DNA of 64,000 nt, taken from Candidatus Poribacteria bacterium. GTDB lineage: Bacteria; Poribacteria; WGA-4E; WGA-3G. Positions 26,141 through 36,784 of this stretch are shown here, piece by piece. The stretch's first letter is position 1, and every line of letters starts with the position of its first letter. The translations under genes were made by a program, and so were the position numbers. A model generated the notes under the pieces. That model saw only the letters and a program-made list of their open reading frames with translations, had not been told where the DNA came from and made no database searches. Where the stretch lies: contig JAGFCA010000089.1 of assembly GCA_022394755.1 (NCBI GenBank), positions 19,723-83,722 on the forward strand. Reading direction: 5' to 3'.

Positions 26141-29100
26141 TTATCTCACTACTTGAATAGTTCCTGTACCTGCCACAGCGGATTTACTGGGATCATACAT
26201 AGCTTCAGCAGAAATAGGCGGTAATGTAAAACTCCCTTCGGTTACTGCCCTTAGTGTATAATAGAATTTCTGCTCCTTATCTTTAGGAAATGATCCAAAG
26301 AGAATCAGTCTATCATCACGGATATCAATGTTATTCGGTCTGAAGGATTGTTTATGGAGAATAGAACTACTATCTCTTGTTTTTAGTCGAGGATTCTCAA
26401 TCTCAAAACCTGCTGGTAGCATATCAACAACAACTACATTATGAAGATCCTTCGACAGTGATTTTACAGAAATTTCTGCGATTAGCAGTTCTCCCTGTTG
26501 AAAAACTTTCTTCACACGGGATTGATCCTGTGTTAAATACCGCCTATTTACAACAATTTCATTTCCATATTCCTCAATATATGAGTCACGACCGATACCA
26601 AAGGCTTCCCAATAGTAATAGCATGTACCATTTCCTTGTATATTGAGTTTAAAATGTGAACCATCCCAATCTGAATTTATGAGTTGCTTACCGGTGGTAT
26701 CAAAACGAACAACATGATCAGTATCTCGAATAATCTCTCCATTGAATTTCTGTTGAGGTAGTTTATTCAAATACTTACCGAGTGCAAGAAATGCATAAGC
26801 ATTCTCTTGTGTTGTTCCCCATCTTTGCCTATTTGATGCATAATCTGTAAGACTTTCGACCAAATGTGGAATAAACGGATGGTCATCCTTTATCTCCATT
26901 AACATATCTAAGATAATCGCATAAGATCTAATATTTGAATCGAAATTCCAACCCGTATCCCGATATTCTGTCTTCTCAATATCGACTTTATCAGGTAATA
27001 ATGATAGTGCAATCTGTTTATTCCCACTATGTGCAAATGCACCTGCTAGTTGAAAAACGCTATAATAATTTAGATCCTTTATACGGTTATTTCTGAGATG
27101 GAACATAACCTGTTTTTCTGATTGTCCTGCTATACTTAATACATAACAGGCATAAACGACTTGTGGTAATCTATATTTATCTGGTTGTCTTCTCTCGTTG
27201 TAATTTGGGATTAATTCTTGTCTGACCTGTCTACGCAATCCTTCAATCATTCTATTGTATGTGTGATCTGACACCACATAACCTGCTGTTCTTGCTTCAA
27301 CGAGAAAATGTGCAGCATAGATACTGCTCCAATTATTTACATAGGATCCGCGTTGCCAATATGAGAACTTCAGATTATTTCCTAACATTTTTTCCAGCTT
27401 TTCAATTGCTGACTCAATATATTCTTTGATTTTACCTTCTTCGGCTAATGTGGGTTCTACTATACGCGCTAAATCAGATAGGTATAGGAGTGGAAATACG
27501 CGGCTTGTTGTTTGTTCAAGACATCCGTATGGATATTGAATTAGGTATCGAAGTCCATTTGCAAATCGCAATGAAGGGAGTGGAGATAGAGTGACCAAAA
27601 ACTCAGAAGTTTCAGAGCGTAGGTTTGAGGGGAGTATGAATTCTGCTGGTTCATCTTCTTTGACAATTCCTTGTCCAGTCTTAGTTATGTATGGTGTTGG
27701 TGATCTAATTGGAATACTGACTGGTGCTGAATTAATCTCTTCTCCACCACCAGTAATAGATAAATTAAAATCCGAGATACCAACTGCATCATGAGCGATT
27801 ACATCAAAAAACACCTGTCCTTCGGTATCTGATTCAACACGCAACTGTTTTTCAAGTGAATCCTCATCAATAACCACAGTTTGATGCAGATTACTATCAC
27901 CAGATAATAGTTTTACAGGGCCAGAGACCTGTAATTTAACCTTGAAATCAGTTGTATTGGTATTACCATTGTATACGGAAATAGGAACACGGATACGATC
28001 ACCACTTGAAAGAAAGCGTGGAAAAGTTGGTGTGATGACAACAGACTCTCGTACTTGTATCTGACTGGTAGCAGAACCGAATTCATTTCCTGCAAATGCA
28101 ACAGCCATCAGACGGAGAGTTCCGTTGAATTGTGGAATGTGAAAACGGATATTACCATTACCTTCTTTATCTGTTGTCATGAGTCCAGACCAAAGAGATC
28201 TTGGTTTGACGCGAAAAACAGAAGCTGTATTAACTCTTATACGTCTACTTATTGCAGCAGGACTTGCATAGGCGCGTGTTACAAACCTTGCCCTACCAAC
28301 TGCATCACCTGATGAAGCCATCATATATGCTTTTGCATTTGAATTAGAAAATAGTAGATTTGAATCTAAACCTAACAATTCTGATAGAGATTGAATTGGG
28401 GTTATAGGAAAATGTTTATCTCGTGTTATTGCAGTATAAAATTCATAAGAAATAGTGTCTAACCTTCTTTTCCGATAGAAATGTGAATGCGGGTCTGGTG
28501 TATTCATTCCAGTTAATTGAATTATACCTTCATCCACTGCTGCGATTGTTACTCTATATGATTGATTTTTCTTTTTTCCATTTACATTTACTCTTATTTC
28601 AACATCTGAATTTGGTTTAACTTGTTCAGGGGCATGTATCGCAACATTTAAACGATTTTGATCGGTATTAATTTTTAATGGTAATATACCGTATGCCCGC
28701 GCAGGAACATCTTTATCTAATGTTGTTGTTGACCGTATCAATATTGCAGAAAGATACACATTTGGTGAATATGATTCTTTTACTGGAATAGTCAAAGTCT
28801 CAGTAGTATTATTCATGGAAATAGTCTGGTAACTCAATATTTTATCACGTTCAATTGTTAGTAATACTTTCCCTTGAAACGGAGGCTTAATTGTTAGTTT
28901 TGCTACTTCACCGGGGAGATATGAAGGTTTATCAAGGGTCATATCAAGTTTATCAGCATTTTCTATAGACCAAGGAACACCACCCCACTCCGAAACATAA
29001 AATTTCATTGATGTTTTTGTTTTACTTTTAAGATCCTCAATCTCGACCAAATGAACCCCAAAACCAACAGGAATAATATCAAACGTACCCGGTTTATCAA

Positions 29101-31633
29101 GCGATGTGAGAGTTCTTGTTTCTATTTTCGTATAAGATGGGGTTTCTTGTCCTCGTCTGTTGTGTGAATCAATAGATGATACAGTCATCTTTACCGGATG
29201 TCCGCTCGTGACCATTCCATCTGTATCCAGCACAATGTATTCAAAAGTAACTTTTTCATTTAGTTTAACTGTTCCCTGTACAGGACGTCTAATGCCGATA
29301 TAGTGTGTATAGGGATGGACAAGAACTGAGGCTGAGGTAGAAACGGCACGTCCACCAAGATCCTGCACAGTAGCATGGAAGTCACAATTAAGAGCAGCGG
29401 GTGGACTTAAATCCATTGGGAGTTTGAAAGCATAATTCACATTGCCATTTGCATCGGTGACTGTATCGTTAAGTTGTATTTCTTTCCTACTAAAAGCGCG
29501 TGAATTATCAGCAAACTTATACGAATTCCATTCCTCGGGTGGTATAAATTGAGTTGAGGAAAGGAAATATAAAGCATATACTGATCTACCAACAGCAGGT
29601 GTACCGTATAGGTTAGTTGCCTTTATATCAAAATTCACCTCATCCCCTACAGAATAAGTATCTTTTTCAACATTAAGATCTATTTTCATTCGATCAGGAA
29701 TGAATTCTTCTACTTGAAAGGATACTGAACCTATCTGTTTATTCCCAAATAGCATTCTTGCATTGTACCATCCTGTTAAAGAAACATCCGCTATAGGTAT
29801 TTCAATCTCACAATCCCCTTCATTACCAGTTTTTACCTGTATTTCTTTAACAATATTCCCTGTTGGATTGACTATGTTAAGCTGTAATGGTAGTTGGTCT
29901 GGTGGAATACCATTTTTCTCTCGTACAATTCCTACAAGATTCACTGTTTCTCCTGGACGATATACACCTCTATCAGTGTAGAGGTATGTGTCATATTCAT
30001 CAATCAAATATGGAAAACCGTAAATATCGAATCCACTTGTTGATAATTCCTCTCGTTGTAACTGTAGCATGGAAAAGTCATTATCCTTGTTGACTGTAAT
30101 AAGAAATTTGGGATTCTCTTCTAATTCATCTAAATCAATACGAAATTTAGCAAACCCATTCTTATCAGTTTTTTCAGAATACAGTATGTTCATACTCTTA
30201 TTATTGAGTATCTGTACATCTGCTTTTGAAATTGGATCTAATGAATCAAGAGAATTTACCCATACCCACATTTCATTTTCAATCACCTTTGCTACTATCC
30301 CAAGATCTGTAATTACTACAAGTCGTTCTGCATATCCAACTCTACCTTGATTTGAATAGATAATTATTTTGAAAATCCCTGCATAATTATCTTTTAGAAC
30401 TCCTCCTAATGATAACTGTGTGATGACTTCTTCATTGTCTATAGAAGCGATTTCGATCTCACCTTTATGAATTAGTTCAGGGAGGCTGGATATATGTAGT
30501 TTTGCAATTCCAAATTCAAACTTATCTATATTCGTGGTAGCAATTTCAAGATCTAAATTACTCTTAAGTGGTATGAAGTGTGTGTCATCAATAAATCGTA
30601 ATCTTGGATTAAGGTTTGGAACCTTCAGATTTGCAATATATGTATCTCTTAATATAGTTTGGTTTTCCGAGAACAAACCATGCTGTATTCTAACTGTATA
30701 TTGTGTGCCAAATTCAAAATAACCTCGAAGTTCATATTGGTTTCTACTACCAACCAATTGAAATGGTATTGATGGTGTTATGCTTACATGTTCTTTTAAT
30801 ATATCATGGTGAATTTGTGAACTGAATCTTAGTTGAATATAAGGATATCCATCCCTTTGCAGAAATTGACTATCATTAACATGTAGTGGTTTAATTTCTT
30901 CTAAGTTGATTGGTGCATAAATTGTTTCACGCAACCCTATTTCAGTCTGGTTGGACTTAAATCCCTTGTTAATCTTTACCTGAAGGAATCCACTCTCTAA
31001 TATCGGTACAATACTATTTAACTCTAATAAAACCGTATCTGTAATCTGACTCTGTTCTTGGAATTTATAATCAATTTGACTTCCTTGGTTTGTAATAATA
31101 GACAAATGATCTCTCAAACCATCAAGATCAATAACATAATTAAATGAGATTATTCCAACTACTTTTATCTGTGTTTCTTCATCAGATTGAATTTTAATCT
31201 GTGCACTATTAACCTTAAATGGGACAGAAGTATATTTGAATTGACTCATACCAATTAAATTATATTGAATCTCAGGTATGAATTTCGGTAGAAATGTAAA
31301 AGTATAATCAACAGATGGTGATAGTGGATTGTCAAAATATAATCCAATCTGATTTTTTGCTACCCAACGTAATGTAAATTTCATCGCAGGAGAAATCTGT
31401 ATAATTTTTGTTGGTAATTCAGTATATAACATATCATCTTCAATTATGTTCTTGGAAAGACTTAGTAGGAAATCTGCTATTCCACCATTTTCCTCTTTAG
31501 ATAGAAGTGAAACTACACTAAATTCTGTATCTCCTTCCTCTTCTGCAGGTACAGTAGTAATTGATAGAATAAGGGTTGAGATGATAATTAGTCCAATGAT
31601 TTGTAGTTTCTTATTTTGGGTGATTTTATTCAT
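26141..31633 (-). CDS. bacterial alpha-2-macroglobulin family protein
   Basis: This 1830-residue exported protease trap has an N-terminal signal peptide (hydrophobic core IIGLIIISTLILSI) without a lipobox. A series of MG-type beta domains follows, with DRGVYRPGETVNLVG typical of MG3/4. The thioester motif YGCLEQT lies near residue 1370, with the downstream alpha/alpha-toroid of the thioester domain. A C-terminal receptor-like beta domain reads VVVDMLPAGFEIENPRL. Cys and Gln of the thioester are intact, so covalent trapping should be possible. In E. coli the family member yfhM pairs with pbpC; here no PBP gene is adjacent, the nearest being at 53661. Confidence 0.93.
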   Translation of the reverse strand: MNKITQNKKLQIIGLIIISTLILSITTVPAEEEGDTEFSVVSLLSKEENGGIADFLLSLSKNIIEDDMLYTELPTKIIQISPAMKFTLRWVAKNQIGLYFDNPLSPSVDYTFTFLPKFIPEIQYNLIGMSQFKYTSVPFKVNSAQIKIQSDEETQIKVVGIISFNYVIDLDGLRDHLSIITNQGSQIDYKFQEQSQITDTVLLELNSIVPILESGFLQVKINKGFKSNQTEIGLRETIYAPINLEEIKPLHVNDSQFLQRDGYPYIQLRFSSQIHHDILKEHVSITPSIPFQLVGSRNQYELRGYFEFGTQYTVRIQHGLFSENQTILRDTYIANLKVPNLNPRLRFIDDTHFIPLKSNLDLEIATTNIDKFEFGIAKLHISSLPELIHKGEIEIASIDNEEVITQLSLGGVLKDNYAGIFKIIIYSNQGRVGYAERLVVITDLGIVAKVIENEMWVWVNSLDSLDPISKADVQILNNKSMNILYSEKTDKNGFAKFRIDLDELEENPKFLITVNKDNDFSMLQLQREELSTSGFDIYGFPYLIDEYDTYLYTDRGVYRPGETVNLVGIVREKNGIPPDQLPLQLNIVNPTGNIVKEIQVKTGNEGDCEIEIPIADVSLTGWYNARMLFGNKQIGSVSFQVEEFIPDRMKIDLNVEKDTYSVGDEVNFDIKATNLYGTPAVGRSVYALYFLSSTQFIPPEEWNSYKFADNSRAFSRKEIQLNDTVTDANGNVNYAFKLPMDLSPPAALNCDFHATVQDLGGRAVSTSASVLVHPYTHYIGIRRPVQGTVKLNEKVTFEYIVLDTDGMVTSGHPVKMTVSSIDSHNRRGQETPSYTKIETRTLTSLDKPGTFDIIPVGFGVHLVEIEDLKSKTKTSMKFYVSEWGGVPWSIENADKLDMTLDKPSYLPGEVAKLTIKPPFQGKVLLTIERDKILSYQTISMNNTTETLTIPVKESYSPNVYLSAILIRSTTTLDKDVPARAYGILPLKINTDQNRLNVAIHAPEQVKPNSDVEIRVNVNGKKKNQSYRVTIAAVDEGIIQLTGMNTPDPHSHFYRKRRLDTISYEFYTAITRDKHFPITPIQSLSELLGLDSNLLFSNSNAKAYMMASSGDAVGRARFVTRAYASPAAISRRIRVNTASVFRVKPRSLWSGLMTTDKEGNGNIRFHIPQFNGTLRLMAVAFAGNEFGSATSQIQVRESVVITPTFPRFLSSGDRIRVPISVYNGNTNTTDFKVKLQVSGPVKLLSGDSNLHQTVVIDEDSLEKQLRVESDTEGQVFFDVIAHDAVGISDFNLSITGGGEEINSAPVSIPIRSPTPYITKTGQGIVKEDEPAEFILPSNLRSETSEFLVTLSPLPSLRFANGLRYLIQYPYGCLEQTTSRVFPLLYLSDLARIVEPTLAEEGKIKEYIESAIEKLEKMLGNNLKFSYWQRGSYVNNWSSIYAAHFLVEARTAGYVVSDHTYNRMIEGLRRQVRQELIPNYNERRQPDKYRLPQVVYACYVLSIAGQSEKQVMFHLRNNRIKDLNYYSVFQLAGAFAHSGNKQIALSLLPDKVDIEKTEYRDTGWNFDSNIRSYAIILDMLMEIKDDHPFIPHLVESLTDYASNRQRWGTTQENAYAFLALGKYLNKLPQQKFNGEIIRDTDHVVRFDTTGKQLINSDWDGSHFKLNIQGNGTCYYYWEAFGIGRDSYIEEYGNEIVVNRRYLTQDQSRVKKVFQQGELLIAEISVKSLSKDLHNVVVVDMLPAGFEIENPRLKTRDSSSILHKQSFRPNNIDIRDDRLILFGSFPKDKEQKFYYTLRAVTEGSFTLPPISAEAMYDPSKSAVAGTGTIQVVR

Positions 31634-31960
31634 TTGTCTATCTCCAATCTATTTATTATAAGAGTATGATGGTTTCAACTATTAGAATATTATATGGAAG
31701 ATGCAATTTAAATGCCAACTTATCTTAAACCTGATCCGACTCTTCCACCTTTCCCTTTTATCTTCAATAGAAGGGAATGATAATATGTCTTGCACGTTTC
31801 TGTGCATTTTGTTTATCAATGCCCTATTATGTGCATTTCAAACGAGCTAATATCTCATTACAATAGGTTTTTGAATGTCAGAAATTGGCATATTAATTGC
31901 TCAATAAAGTATAGCCAATTAGCCATAAGGTAAAACATTTTCAGACACCAAGCAAATATA
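31634..31960. other. 327-bp AT-rich intergenic region
   Basis: This is the divergent region between the alpha-2-macroglobulin gene (-) and the aldo/keto-reductase-like gene (+), and probably carries both promoters. I see no clear operator, hairpin or small gene. Confidence 0.4.
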
Positions 31961-32851
31961 ATGTCAAACAAAATCAATCTACCCACAATATCCATAGGTT
32001 CATATCGTGTCACACGACTAATTATAGGTGGTAACCCGTATAGTGGGATTTCTCATAGTACTCCTGCTGTCTCCAAAGCAATGGAGGATTATTATACCAC
32101 CCAACAGATAATTGAAGATCTAAAACAAGCCGAAGAAAATGGCATTAACACTGTACTTGCCAGAGCAGATAGGCACATTATGCGAACACTAAATGAATAT
32201 TGGAATAGCGGTGGTACAATTCAGTGGATAGCACAGACACCAAAAGCAAAAGAATATAATGACCTAAGTACATATTTAGATCTAATTGCACAATATAAAC
32301 CGATTGCAATCTATCACCATGGTGGAACAACTGACGAACTCTATATTGAAGGGAAACTCGATTCACTAAATGAAAATTTGCGGCAGATACGTGACCTGGG
32401 TTGTGCAGTAGGTATTGGTACCCATGATCCCCATATACTGAAATACTGTTATTCAGAAGGTTTCGATGTTGACTTTTACGTCTGTGCCCTATATAATCAT
32501 ACACGTCACCGAGAGATGTATCTTGATGATGACAGAGAAATTGCTGGAGCAACAATTCAAGCAATTCCAGTACCCATCATTGCTATAAAAGTATTGGCTG
32601 CTGGCAGGAACGAGCCTATTGACGCTTTCCAATACGCATTATCTAATATTAAACCGATAGATGCAATGGCAGTAGGAATGTATACAAAATATCAACCGGA
32701 TCAAATACAGCAAAACGCCCTGACTATTGCTAAACTTACCGAGGAATCTGAAAATGGAGCGTATAGTGGAACCAGAAGTAATGGATACCCCCGAGGCGGC
32801 AGCAGCTTACGACGCGATGGAGCACGGGGAGGTCGATCAAGCATTTGTTGA
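31961..32851 (+). CDS. aldo/keto reductase-like TIM-barrel protein
   Basis: The 296-codon frame encodes a (beta/alpha)8-type protein related to aldo/keto reductases: RLIIGGNPYSGIS, EENGINTVLARAD, YKPIAIYHHGGTTDE and AVGIGTHDPHILKYC. Strict AKR catalytic residues (Asp-Tyr-Lys-His) are not all recognisable, so reductase activity is uncertain. The last 33 or so codons (after LTEES) overlap the next gene in another frame and read Gly/Arg/Ser-rich. They are probably a non-conserved tail, so the original stop may have been lost by a frameshift near 32755. The upstream ribosome site is weak. Confidence 0.65.
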   Translation: MSNKINLPTISIGSYRVTRLIIGGNPYSGISHSTPAVSKAMEDYYTTQQIIEDLKQAEENGINTVLARADRHIMRTLNEYWNSGGTIQWIAQTPKAKEYNDLSTYLDLIAQYKPIAIYHHGGTTDELYIEGKLDSLNENLRQIRDLGCAVGIGTHDPHILKYCYSEGFDVDFYVCALYNHTRHREMYLDDDREIAGATIQAIPVPIIAIKVLAAGRNEPIDAFQYALSNIKPIDAMAVGMYTKYQPDQIQQNALTIAKLTEESENGAYSGTRSNGYPRGGSSLRRDGARGGRSSIC

Positions 32852-33416
32852 TCGTGTCATTGCCCTTGGTGCATCTACTGGCCATTTTCTTGATGTCGGT
32901 ACCGGTCCTGCCCAAATTCCAATCATACTTGCCAAAACCTGTCCAAACATTCAAATCACTGCCATAGACTTATCTGAAGAGATGTTAAAAATCGCTGAAC
33001 AACATGTAATCGATGCTGGATTGCATGATCGGATTACCCTTCAACTTGTTGATGCTAAAGATTTACCGTTCCCTGATAAATCATTCGATGGATTGATCTC
33101 AAATAGTATCGTTCACCATATACATGACTCGTTAAGAGCATTAATTGATATGGGTAGAGTTGTCAAACCGAACGGTTTAGTATTAATACGAGATCTAATT
33201 CGTCCTGAAACTATTTCAGATGCACAAGGATTTGTTGATAAATATGCTGCTGATGACACCCCCTACCAACAAAAATTATATTACGATTCCTTCCTTGCTG
33301 CCTTTACAATTTCTGAAGTTAATGAAATGCTGATTCAGATGAATATACCTGGTGCTACTGTTGAGCAGAGTACTGATCGACATTGGTCTATAGAAAGAGA
33401 ATTTAACAGTGAATAG
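32754..33416 (+). CDS. SAM-dependent class I methyltransferase
   Basis: This protein of about 220 residues has methyltransferase motif I FLDVGTGPAQIP, motif II ITAIDLSEEML, post-motif VDAKDLPFPDKSFDG and LVLIRDLIRP, the Methyltransf_11/25 pattern. The start at ATG 32754 (MERIVEPEVMDT) is preferred to 32727, which lies deeper in the upstream gene; either way it overlaps that gene by about 98 or 125 bp. Substrate unknown. It is the last gene before a 0.9-kb spacer. Confidence 0.82.
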   Translation: MERIVEPEVMDTPEAAAAYDAMEHGEVDQAFVDRVIALGASTGHFLDVGTGPAQIPIILAKTCPNIQITAIDLSEEMLKIAEQHVIDAGLHDRITLQLVDAKDLPFPDKSFDGLISNSIVHHIHDSLRALIDMGRVVKPNGLVLIRDLIRPETISDAQGFVDKYAADDTPYQQKLYYDSFLAAFTISEVNEMLIQMNIPGATVEQSTDRHWSIEREFNSE

Positions 33417-34353
33417 AGTTATGTAAAACCGTTTGGTCACATAAAAGCACTGAAGTGTCAATTACTGTTCTGGTGGGGTTGGGATCTTTATTCTTTTAGG
33501 TAAAATAATAATATATTGGATTCTCCCTGGGTATAGGAAATGCAGGAATGTTGGTAAAAGTCAATGAACGTCAAAAATGTTGAGTCGGTGTTCACACACA
33601 CTTCAATCCCACTGTTTCTTATCTGATAATCCCTCACACTAAACTCTGGATGCTCTAAAGCTTTCATGTTCACAAAGTGTGATAATATACCTAAATCTGA
33701 AAGATATATGGATAATATGAACTGAAAAGTGTTATTATTTATTACTCTGAGATGATGGCACTTTCACGCAAACCTGCACGAAGCAATTTTACGAACCCCT
33801 ACTGTATAAGGGTTTATAATTTTAATAGTACCAATTCTTCGTGAATCACGTATGTTAATATTTATATTACTTAAGGGCGAGTAGAACACATCTTTGGTTT
33901 TTTCTGATTCCAAACCAATAAATATTGATCCTATTGACAGTTGTAATTTATGGCTTGAAATAATGCAAATCTGAATGAGGATTAATACTACTACATGAAT
34001 TTACCAGATAAATTCGAATCAACAGTATGAATGCTATTTAACATACCCCGTGATTAGAAAATCGCACCTACTGGGTTATGTGCCATGATAATAACGGAAT
34101 TAATAAATGTCACACAGTGGGAAAAGTGTAACTTTATTCAATTATTCGATGCAAAGACCAATACAACAATGACACAATAAATTGTCTGAGAATTTAGGAT
34201 CAATGACTGTTTCAATCTTATTCTTGGCTGTATATTAGGATTAAATGATACTACATCTTCTATTTTAATTTTTTTGTTAATATAAAGCATGATATAATAT
34301 ACTTGCATTTAACAGAATAATCTGGGATGTATCTAAACTTAGGAGGAATTGAG
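33417..34353. other. 0.9-kb AT-rich spacer with a candidate promoter
   Basis: No protein-like frame was found. Seen here are AACCCCTA...TAAGGGTT as an imperfect hairpin at about 33795-33813 and a diverged member of the hairpin-AAGTGTAAC repeat family at about 34105-34132. A TATAAT at 34293-34298, about 60 bp upstream of the LamG gene, is a plausible -10 box; the -35 region is only a T-rich tract. Confidence 0.5.
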
Positions 34354-35097
34354 ATGTTGAGAATTCTTTTTGTATTGTTAATCTGCACAACATTAGCAAC
34401 TATGAGTACTAATCTCGCTGTTGCTGCAGATGGTTTAGTAGGTTTTTGGCCATTTGATGAAGAAGCCGGAAAAACTGCTGCAGATGTAACAGGTAATGGA
34501 CATGACGGAGAGTTCAAAGGTGCACCTAAATGGGTTGAAGGCAAGTTCGGTTCAGCACTGGAATTTGATGGAAAAGATGATTATGTACTTGTTTCTGACC
34601 ATGATGCTTTGGATATAGACAACAATATTACAATGATGGCATGGTTTAGTCCTAATGATGTTCTTACCAGTCGTCGTTTAATGGTTAAAAATGATTCCAT
34701 ATTTGTTATCTTTGATTTTGGAAATAAAGATAGTATAGACTTTCTTGTGAAACCTGATAACTTATTTGCTGAATCCACAACAACAGAATGGAAAATTGGT
34801 GAATGGTATCACTTCGCAGGAACTTTTGATGGTAAGAAGTTACGGGTATATGTAAATGGAGAACTTGAAGGAGAAGCTGCTAACGACACTCCTATCGCCC
34901 CATCTGATTTAGACCTATGGATTGGTGGAGATGACTATGGAAGACCTTCTGATTTCTTTCCGGGAAAAATTGATGAAGTCCGAATATATGATAAGACTTT
35001 GAATCAAGCGGATATTCAGAAAATCATGGATACACCACAAGATGTACAAGCACTCGGCAAATTAACGACTACATGGGGAAGTATTAAAAGTAGATAA
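34354..35097 (+). CDS. secreted LamG/concanavalin-like domain protein
   Basis: This protein of about 247 residues has a signal peptide (LRILFVLLICTTLAT...AVAADG) and one LamG-like jelly-roll domain. LVGFWPFDEEAGKTAADVTG opens the fold, GSALEFDGKDDYV and WYHFAGTFDGKKLRVYVNG are family marks, and GKIDEVRIYDKTLN closes it. Such domains bind glycans or are structural. The start is ATG 34354, with AGGAGG 7 nt upstream, not the earlier in-frame ATG at 34327. The gpmI gene begins 9 bp after the stop. Confidence 0.87.
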   Translation: MLRILFVLLICTTLATMSTNLAVAADGLVGFWPFDEEAGKTAADVTGNGHDGEFKGAPKWVEGKFGSALEFDGKDDYVLVSDHDALDIDNNITMMAWFSPNDVLTSRRLMVKNDSIFVIFDFGNKDSIDFLVKPDNLFAESTTTEWKIGEWYHFAGTFDGKKLRVYVNGELEGEAANDTPIAPSDLDLWIGGDDYGRPSDFFPGKIDEVRIYDKTLNQADIQKIMDTPQDVQALGKLTTTWGSIKSR

Positions 35098-35106
35098 GGA
35101 ATATTT

Positions 35107-36726
35107 ATGACAAGCCAGCAAAAACGCCCTGTCGTTCTCATCATACGAGATGGATGGGGCAACAATCCATACCCTGAATATCAGGAATCAAATGCTGTTC
35201 ATTTGGCAAATACACCTGTAGATGACTGGATGCGGAAAAACTATCCGCATATTACAATTCACACCTCTGGAGAAGATGTCGGTCTACCTGCAGGTGTAAT
35301 TGGTAACAGTGAAGTTGGTCATCAAAATATCGGCGCCGGTCGTATTGTGAACCAGGAATTACTCCGTATAAGTAATATGGTTCGTTCTGGTGAATTCTCT
35401 CAGAATCAAGTTCTTCTTAAGGCAATTTCTGATGTAAAGAATAATGGAACCAATTTACATCTAATGGGTTTAGCAAGTGATGCAGGAGTTCATAGTTCAC
35501 TTGAACATTTATACGCTCTGGTTAGACTTGCAAAAAAACATGGATTAAAGAAGGAACAAGTCCTAATACACAATTTTAGTGATGGACGAGATTGCCAACC
35601 TGATCTTGGAATTAAATTCTGTGAAGAAATTGAAGTCAAATTAAAAGAGATAGGAGTAGGAAAAATTGCATCAGTCATCGGAAGATTCTATGCCATGGAT
35701 CGAGATGATAGATGGGAACGGGTTGAAATAGCATATCGTCTTTTGACAGAAGGTAGTAATTCCTCTGTTAAAAAAGCATCAATGGCATATCGTGATTATT
35801 ATGATAATCCTGATGATGATAATCAAAAAGGAGATGAATTTGTTCGACCAACCGTTGTGTTAGGGGAAGATGGTAAGCAGTTACCACGTATTTCAGATGG
35901 TGATTCTGTCATATTTTATAACTTCCGCGGAGATCGTCCAAGGGAATTAGCAAAGGCATTTTGTTTAGAGACATTTCCCTATGAAGGTGAAGGTAAAGAC
36001 GGTGTTACACGTCAGATGGGTTTTAAACGGAATTGTAAATTAAGCGTTAACTTTATAACAATGACCGAATATGAACAAGGTATGCCGGTTACAGCGGCTA
36101 TTAAAAAGCCACCAAAGATGCAGAATACCCTTGGTTCATATGTTAGTGATGCAGGTTTAACCCAATTTCGTTGTGCAGAAACTGAGAAGTTCCCTCACGT
36201 AACGTTCTTTTTTAATGACTATCGAGACGAACCATATAAAGGTGAAGACCGACAAATTATCGCATCTCCTCGTGATGTTACTACATACGATCAGAAACCG
36301 GAAATGTCAGCTCCAAAAGTTACACAGGAAATGTTAAAAAGAATAGACTCTGAAGAATACGATCTATTAGTCTTAAATTATGCAAATGGAGATATGGTAG
36401 GTCACACAGGTTCACTCTCAGCATCTATCAAAGCAGTTGAAGCAGTGGATACTGGTGTTGGACAGATTGTCAAGGCAGTATTAAACAAGGGTGGGTCTCT
36501 CGTTGTTACTGCGGATCATGGTAATTGTGAGCAGATGATAGATCCAGAGACAGGTGGAATTCATACTGCACATACAACCTATGATGTTGATTTAATAATT
36601 GTTGATGATAAATCTCAGGGAAAAGAACTTCGTTCAGGTGGACGACTTGCAGATATTGCACCGACAGTGCTTAATCTATTGGGGTTACCTCAACCCTCAG
36701 AAATGACTGGTGAATCCTTAATTTAA
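35107..36726 (+). CDS. gpmI: 2,3-bisphosphoglycerate-independent phosphoglycerate mutase
   Basis: GpmI interconverts 3- and 2-phosphoglycerate in glycolysis using two Mn(II) and a catalytic Ser. The 539 residues are close to the usual 510-540. Motifs seen: VLIIRDGWG at the N-terminus (the first metal-binding Asp), GNSEVGHQNIGAGR with the catalytic Ser, HNFSDGRDCQP, IGRFYAMDRDDRWER, DMVGHTG and ADHGNCEQM, and HTAHTTYDVD. It reads RDGWG where most enzymes have LDGWG. An AAGGA ribosome site is 6-7 nt from the ATG. Confidence 0.95.
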   Translation: MTSQQKRPVVLIIRDGWGNNPYPEYQESNAVHLANTPVDDWMRKNYPHITIHTSGEDVGLPAGVIGNSEVGHQNIGAGRIVNQELLRISNMVRSGEFSQNQVLLKAISDVKNNGTNLHLMGLASDAGVHSSLEHLYALVRLAKKHGLKKEQVLIHNFSDGRDCQPDLGIKFCEEIEVKLKEIGVGKIASVIGRFYAMDRDDRWERVEIAYRLLTEGSNSSVKKASMAYRDYYDNPDDDNQKGDEFVRPTVVLGEDGKQLPRISDGDSVIFYNFRGDRPRELAKAFCLETFPYEGEGKDGVTRQMGFKRNCKLSVNFITMTEYEQGMPVTAAIKKPPKMQNTLGSYVSDAGLTQFRCAETEKFPHVTFFFNDYRDEPYKGEDRQIIASPRDVTTYDQKPEMSAPKVTQEMLKRIDSEEYDLLVLNYANGDMVGHTGSLSASIKAVEAVDTGVGQIVKAVLNKGGSLVVTADHGNCEQMIDPETGGIHTAHTTYDVDLIIVDDKSQGKELRSGGRLADIAPTVLNLLGLPQPSEMTGESLI

Positions 36727-36784
36727 TGTGAAACAGTTGAGTTGAAAAGTAATGCAACTCAAATCAAACTTAGGAGATTTTGGC

